DNA from: DASZHA01 sp049644325
GTDB lineage: Bacteria; Chloroflexota; Dormibacteria; DASZGP01
NCBI GenBank assembly: GCA_049644325.1
Contig: JBARRR010000103.1
Span: forward strand, 1 to 62,625
DNA: 62,625 nucleotides
Direction of reading: 5' to 3'
The stretch's first letter is position 1; each line of letters opens with the position of its first letter. The position numbers and the translations under genes are program-made. The notes beneath the pieces were generated by a model, which was not told where the DNA came from, searched no databases, and was given only the letters and a program-made list of their open reading frames with translations. This document shows positions 58,813 through 62,625 of the stretch, piece after piece.

Positions 58813-59517
58813 ATGCGGCCGCCCGCGGTTGGAAAGCGCCCGGAGCTGGAGGTGCTGGGCGTGCCGGAGACGACCCTGAGGGCCGACCAGCTGCGGACGC
58901 TTCCCCGCGATGTCCCTCCGGGACCATGGGATGTCGAGGGCAGCGCCATGGTCTGGGTCTGTCGCCCCCGGCCGGCGCTGCTCGATGTCCTGCCGCCGTC
59001 TCTCCGCGACCTGCGGCCGCTGGTGGTGGTGGGCTGCATGGTGCACTACGACCGGACCCCGGTGGGACCGTATGACGAGGTGGCCGCCGTTGCCATCCTG
59101 CGTGACGGCCGACGCCGGGTCGCGCACGTGCCGTTCATCGCCGTCGACTCGGCGGCCAGCCTGGTTGGCGGGCGCGTCAACTGGTCGCTGCCCAAGACCA
59201 TGGCAGCTTTCGACGGCCGCCCCGGCGCCGGCAAGGCGATGATGGCCAGCGGTCCAGGCTGGTCGGTCCGGGCCACGGCGCGGGCGATCGGGCCATCCCT
59301 GCCGTTCCGCTCCGGAACCCGCCTGCGCCAGGAGGCGCCGTCGGGCGAGGCTGGCGAGACGCTGGCGCGGTTCCGCGGGCGCGGCCGCGTCGGACGCATC
59401 CGGGTCGAGGTCGGCGGATCAGACAACCTGCGCGGCTGGCTGCCCTCGGGGACCTTCCCGGGGTTTATCGCCCAACGGTCTCGGGGAACCTTCCCGGTAC
59501 CAACCCGGCCCAGCTGA
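58813..59517 (+). CDS. Acetoacetate decarboxylase-like protein
   Basis: This 234-residue protein has the family-type stretch PYDEVAAVAI, then VPFIAVDSAASLVGG and VNWSLPKTMAAF, the counterpart of the GGRExWGxPKK segment in acetoacetate decarboxylase. The key Schiff-base lysine of ADC lies in this region; the Lys in LPKTMA aligns with the second lysine, so I do not claim decarboxylase activity. The gene begins 2 bp after the SDR stop. A 14-nt near-direct repeat (GGGGACCTTCCCGG/GGGGAACCTTCCCGG) lies near the 3' end. Confidence 0.65.
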   Translation: MRPPAVGKRPELEVLGVPETTLRADQLRTLPRDVPPGPWDVEGSAMVWVCRPRPALLDVLPPSLRDLRPLVVVGCMVHYDRTPVGPYDEVAAVAILRDGRRRVAHVPFIAVDSAASLVGGRVNWSLPKTMAAFDGRPGAGKAMMASGPGWSVRATARAIGPSLPFRSGTRLRQEAPSGEAGETLARFRGRGRVGRIRVEVGGSDNLRGWLPSGTFPGFIAQRSRGTFPVPTRPS

Positions 59518-59552
59518 CCTTGCTGCAGCCCGAAAAAAGGAGGAATTGAAGC

Positions 59553-59879
59553 ATGGGAACCGAGCAGTACCACGAGCCGCCAGGCGAGCTGTCGCCGGAG
59601 GTCCGTACCTTCGCCCGCGTGATCGCCTCGCTCCAGGAGGAGGCCGAGGCCATCGGCTGGTACCAGCAGCGGATCTCGATCGAGCCGGAGTCTGAGGCCC
59701 GGGCGATCATGCGGAACGCCCAGCAGGAGGAGTTCAAGCACTTCGCCATGGCCCTGGAGTACCTCGTCCGGCGCAAGCCGAAATGGCGGGTCGCGCTCCA
59801 GGATGTCCTCTTCAAGGAAGGCGACATCGTCGAGCACGGCGAGCAGGCCGAGGAGGACGAGGAGAAGGTCCCCGACTGA
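59553..59879 (+). CDS. Encapsulin-type ferritin (EncFtn family) without adjacent shell gene
   Basis: This 108-residue two-helix protein resembles EncFtn of Rhodospirillum rubrum: ASLQEEAEAIGWYQQRI is the first helix with the iron-binding Glu, and AQQEEFKHFAMALEYLVRR is the second, with Glu-Glu and His, the ferroxidase ligands. EncFtn normally works inside an encapsulin nanocompartment, with cargo signal and shell gene next door. Here neither neighbour is an encapsulin, and the C-terminus is only an acidic tail (EQAEEDEEKVPD) without the usual GSL-type targeting peptide. The strong ribosome-binding site AAGGAGGAA suggests high expression. Confidence 0.82.
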   Translation: MGTEQYHEPPGELSPEVRTFARVIASLQEEAEAIGWYQQRISIEPESEARAIMRNAQQEEFKHFAMALEYLVRRKPKWRVALQDVLFKEGDIVEHGEQAEEDEEKVPD

Positions 59880-60047
59880 GCCGCGAGCACGGCCCAGAGG
59901 GGCTGACGAGCCCCCTCACTGCTATCCTTGACGGCAACACGTCCACTTTGGACTGACCTATACGTCTCCAACGTTCCTTGAGCCCGGCGCCGCCGGTGTC
60001 CGTTGCAGCCGATCGACCTCTCAAACTCAAGGACCTTGGAGAAGTGA
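59880..60047 (+). promoter_or_regulatory. Structured 5' leader of the DEAD-box helicase gene
   Basis: Of the 168 bp before the helicase, 59897-59917 is a stem-loop (GAGGGGCT-GACG-AGCCCCCTC) near the ferritin stop. TATCCT at 59923-59928 is a possible -10 box. TCCTTGAG (59975-59982) pairs perfectly with CTCAAGGA (60026-60033), which overlaps the region just before the Shine-Dalgarno, and the enclosed CCGGCGCCGCCGG can fold further. A fold of this type could control access to the ribosome-binding site. Confidence 0.45.
59897..59917 (+). terminator. Hairpin after the EncFtn gene
   Basis: An 8-bp GC-rich stem with one bulge and a 4-nt loop, 18 bp after the stop. No T-tract, so possibly only a partial terminator. 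Confidence 0.45.
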
Positions 60048-61256
60048 ATGACTGATAGTTTCGCGTCGCTCGGATTGAGCGCGCCCACCCTGGACGGCCT
60101 GCGCCGGATGGGCATCGATACCCCCACCCCAGTGCAGGCCCAGAGCATCCCCCCGCAGCTCGAAGGCAGCGACATCCTGATGCAGGCGCCGACCGGCAGT
60201 GGCAAGACGGCCGCCTTCGTCATCCCCCTGGTGGAGCTGTGCGAAGAGCTGGCCGACAACACCCGCACCGTCGGCCTGGTGCTATGCCCCACCCGCGAGC
60301 TCGCCACCCAGGGCGCCGACGTCGCCGACAAGCTGCTGGAGCCGCATGGCTACCGTTCCGCCTGCCTCATCGGCGGGGTCGGCTACGACAGCCAGAGGAT
60401 GCAGCTGAAGCAGCACCCGCAGATCGTCTTCGGTTCCCCCGGCCGCGTCCTCGACCACATCTGGGAGGGCCGGCTCGACGTCTCCCGCCTCGCCGTGGTG
60501 GTGATCGACGAGGCCGACGAGCTGCTCGACCAGGGCTTCGCCCCCGAGGTGCTGAAGATCCTTTCGCTGCTGCCCTCTAAGCGGCAGACGGTGCTGGTCT
60601 CGGCCACCCTTCCAGGCTGGGTCCAGGAGATCGTCCACAGCGAGCTGCACCACCCCGCCCGGATCCACGTCGAGTTCGACCGCAAGGTTGAGGGCACCAT
60701 CGAGCACACCCTCTACGAAACCACCATGAAACGCCGCTTTGACGACCTCTGCCACCTGCTGGACAGCGAGGGCGACGGCTCGGCGCTCGTCTTCGGCCGC
60801 ACCAAGCACGGGGTCCAGAAGCTCTACTCCCAGCTGCGCAAGGCCGGCTACAAGGCGGAGGCCATCGAGGGCAACATGCGCCAGGGCCAGCGAGACCGGG
60901 CGATGGACAGCTTCCGCGACGGCCACGCCCCCATCCTGGTGGCAACCAACGTCGCCGCCCGCGGTATTGACGTCCGCCACATCGGCCTGGTCATCAACTA
61001 CGAGCTGCCGGAGACAGCCGACCTCCTCACCCACCGCATCGGCCGCACCGGGCGGATGGGCTCTGACGGCGTCGCCGTCACGCTCCTGACGCCGGAGGAG
61101 GAGCCCAAGTGGCAGCGCCTGCGCCGCGGCGGGGCGCCCGACCTGCCCCGCACTCGCACCTGGACCGCCGAGGAGCGCGCCCACGCTGAATCCCCAGCGC
61201 GGGCTCGCGGTCCACAGGGCCGCCGGCCACGCTGGCAGGGGCGGCAGGCCGTCTAG
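60048..61256 (+). CDS. DEAD-box RNA helicase
   Basis: This 402-residue helicase has the Q motif (FASLGLSAPTLDGL, TPVQAQSIP), Walker A APTGSGKTAA, PTRELA, the SPGR variant of TPGR, VIDEADELLD, SAT, and the C-terminal domain with TNVAARGIDV and HRIGRTGR. It unwinds short RNA duplexes in ribosome assembly or RNA decay. A short basic tail follows. ATG 60048 has GGAG 5' of it and a structured leader. The TAG stop shares CTAG with the convergent oxidoreductase. Confidence 0.95.
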   Translation: MTDSFASLGLSAPTLDGLRRMGIDTPTPVQAQSIPPQLEGSDILMQAPTGSGKTAAFVIPLVELCEELADNTRTVGLVLCPTRELATQGADVADKLLEPHGYRSACLIGGVGYDSQRMQLKQHPQIVFGSPGRVLDHIWEGRLDVSRLAVVVIDEADELLDQGFAPEVLKILSLLPSKRQTVLVSATLPGWVQEIVHSELHHPARIHVEFDRKVEGTIEHTLYETTMKRRFDDLCHLLDSEGDGSALVFGRTKHGVQKLYSQLRKAGYKAEAIEGNMRQGQRDRAMDSFRDGHAPILVATNVAARGIDVRHIGLVINYELPETADLLTHRIGRTGRMGSDGVAVTLLTPEEEPKWQRLRRGGAPDLPRTRTWTAEERAHAESPARARGPQGRRPRWQGRQAV

Positions 61257-62311
61257 CCCAGCTCCACCACGCGCCCGTCTCGGGCGCTGTCGCGTGCGGC
61301 GTCGATGGCCTCGACTACGGCGACCGCGCTGTCCGGATCGACCGGCGGCGGGCTCCCCGCTCGAAGAGCCTCAGCCATCAGCTGATAAAAGCGCGGCCAG
61401 TCGCCGCGCTCGGTCTCGACCCGCTGCTCGCCGTCGGTGGTGACCAAACGGCCCCAGAGCTCGGGCGGGTCCTCGCCCCAAGCAGGGTCGCCGGGCCGCA
61501 TTCCCGCGCGGAGGGCGTCCTCCTGGATGTCAAGACCGTGCTTTTCATAGCCGCCGGCCACCCCCAGGAGCTGGACCCGGGGCCCGGGCACGGCGGCGAC
61601 GGAGCTGGCCCAGAGGTGTGAGATCACGCCGCTGGTGTGCTCCAGGGCGATGAAGGCGTCGTCGTCGACGATCGCCCCAGGCCGGACCGCGCGAACCTCA
61701 CCGTACAGCCGGCTCGCCGGGCCGAAGAGGTGAAGCGCCTGGTCGATGACGTGGCTGCCGAGGTCGAGGAGGACGCCGCCGCCCTCGGCTGCCGAGACCT
61801 GCTCCCGCCAGGCATCGTCGCGGACCTCGGCGCGAAAGCGCTCGAACCGGGACTCGAAGCGGACGGCTTCGCCAGTCGCGCCTTCCCGCAGGAGGCGCTG
61901 CAGGGTGAGGGTGTCGCCGTCCCAGCGACGATTGTGGAAGACCGTCAGCAGCAGGCCGCGGCTGGCGGCTGCGGCAGCCAGCCGGCGAGCATCCGCCGCC
62001 CGGGCCGCCAGCGGCTTGTCGACAACCAGCGGCAGCCCCGCCTCCAGCGCCGCCAGTCCAACCGCGAGGTGGGTGCCTGTGGGAGAAGCGATGACCACCA
62101 GGTCATGGTCGGAGGCGTGGCGCCAGAGGTCGTCGACCGTCGGCAGCACCTCGACGCCGGGGATGTCCTGGCGAGCGCGCGCGGCGCGCTCGGGGTTGGC
62201 GCTGACCACGGTGGCCACCAGCATGCCCGGCGTGGCGGCGACCAGCGGGGCGTGAAAGACGGCGCCGCTGAGCCCGTAGCCCACGATTGCGACCCTCAGC
62301 TGCGCTTCCAC
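61253..62311 (-). CDS. Gfo/Idh/MocA-family oxidoreductase
   Basis: This 352-residue NAD(P)-dependent enzyme has the Rossmann start VAIVGYGLSGAVFHAPL, the typical VVIASPTGTHL and the EKP-like VVDKPLAA (Asp for Glu), where Lys is catalytic. The HxxD-like GSHVIDQALHLFG, also typical, appears in the C-terminal half. It probably oxidises or reduces a sugar or inositol. The gene beside it across a 124-bp divergent gap is a sugar-binding lipoprotein, which supports a role in sugar use. Confidence 0.92.
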   Translation of the reverse strand: MEAQLRVAIVGYGLSGAVFHAPLVAATPGMLVATVVSANPERAARARQDIPGVEVLPTVDDLWRHASDHDLVVIASPTGTHLAVGLAALEAGLPLVVDKPLAARAADARRLAAAAASRGLLLTVFHNRRWDGDTLTLQRLLREGATGEAVRFESRFERFRAEVRDDAWREQVSAAEGGGVLLDLGSHVIDQALHLFGPASRLYGEVRAVRPGAIVDDDAFIALEHTSGVISHLWASSVAAVPGPRVQLLGVAGGYEKHGLDIQEDALRAGMRPGDPAWGEDPPELWGRLVTTDGEQRVETERGDWPRFYQLMAEALRAGSPPPVDPDSAVAVVEAIDAARDSARDGRVVELG

Positions 62312-62435
62312 TTCAGCATGGTAGCCGGGAGCTGCCGCCTCCGCGCTTGACCTAGAGGGCGCTTACAGAAGATAGTGATCACACCGTTGGAGGGCGGGGC
62401 ACCAGATAGGCCACTTTGAGGAGGTCCCAGTTTTG

Positions 62436-62625
62436 ATGCGGTGGTGGAAATTGGCAGCGCTCGCGACAGCGGGCATCATGCTGCTGGCGGCCTGCGGAAG
62501 CAGCAGCAGCAGCAGCGGTGGCAGCGCCGCGGGTAAGAAGATCGCGCTTCTGCTACCCGAGACCAAGACGGCGCGCTACGAGAGCAAGGACCGGCCCCTG
62601 TTCACCCAGGCGGTCAAGGACAAGT
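62436..62625 (+). CDS. Sugar ABC transporter substrate-binding lipoprotein (5' part only)
   Basis: The window shows 63 residues of an exported lipoprotein: a basic start, a hydrophobic core, lipobox LLAAC, then a Ser/Gly linker and KIALLLPETKTARYESKD, the opening of xylose/ChvE-type periplasmic-binding proteins. It should be anchored on the outer face and feed sugars to an ABC importer. GAGGAGG lies at 62418-62424; ATG 62436 or the in-frame TTG 62433 may start it. The rest is beyond the right edge. Confidence 0.85.
   Translation, partial: MRWWKLAALATAGIMLLAACGSSSSSSGGSAAGKKIALLLPETKTARYESKDRPLFTQAVKDK

Noticed and set aside
1..62625. tRNA genes, insertion sequences or prophage remnants
   Set aside because: I looked in all gaps for cloverleaf ends, transposase-like frames and terminal repeats and saw none; the gaps are too short and the genes are chromosomal in type.

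Overview
The window is about 62.6 kb of GC-rich DNA (roughly two-thirds G+C by eye) packed with about 57 protein genes on both strands. No gap without a gene exceeds about 175 bp. I see no rRNA, tRNA, insertion sequence, prophage or CRISPR array. GTG and TTG starts are common, 4-bp start/stop overlaps are frequent, and several start codons sit exactly 6 nt after a TANNNT box, as expected for leaderless mRNAs. A Tad pilus locus without a secretin, a surface protease with an LPxTG-like anchor, an F420-type Ddn protein and a full-length Lhr helicase fit a single-membrane soil bacterium of the Chloroflexota/Dormibacterota/deep Actinomycetota kind. That placement is inference; no marker gene here fixes it.

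Layout. 1-3.5 kb: edge-truncated ThyX-like gene, CoA-type Nudix hydrolase, a miniature TGT-like (queuosine) protein, and QueG. 3.5-9.9 kb: small membrane protein, rhodanese-ThiF sulfur-transfer enzyme, leucyl aminopeptidase, thioredoxin reductase, CrtC/AttH-like protein, and a channel-like membrane protein. 9.9-13.2 kb: PIG-L deacetylase, polysaccharide flippase, FolE, cyclophilin. 13.2-18 kb: giant subtilase with FG-GAP-like repeats, macrodomain protein. 18-25.7 kb: metallophosphatase, GH15 glucosidase, a redoxin with an in-frame UGA at the catalytic cysteine (probable selenoprotein), AlkA-type glycosylase, hydrolase-cyclase fusion, cupin, aldo/keto reductase, Ddn-like reductase. 25.5-31.6 kb: an orphan Fpg-type zinc finger coupled to Lhr, alpha/beta hydrolase, membrane protein. 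31.7-37 kb: HtrA-like protease, TPP riboswitch with NCS1 transporter and ThiD, M23 endopeptidase. 37-43 kb: sulfate assimilation (cysH, sir, cysC-sat, met8-like) divergent from the siroheme methyltransferase. 43-55 kb: Ser/Thr kinase, complete monoderm-type Tad pilus operon, FHA/B-box protein. 55-62.6 kb: glutamate decarboxylase, acyl-CoA ligase, SDR, ADC-like protein, orphan EncFtn-type ferritin, DEAD helicase, Gfo/Idh/MocA oxidoreductase, and the start of a sugar-binding lipoprotein.

Two parts stand out. First, the 43-55 kb block brackets a Tad pilus machine with a transmembrane kinase and an FHA reader. The kinase linker carries eight DET-type threonine motifs, and closely similar ETxV motifs recur in the TadZ-like ATPase and in the FHA protein, which suggests a phospho-threonine circuit acting on pilus assembly. 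Second, the gene at 20487-21545 reads as a full-length redoxin only if UGA is decoded, and the UGA lies exactly where the redox cysteine is expected.
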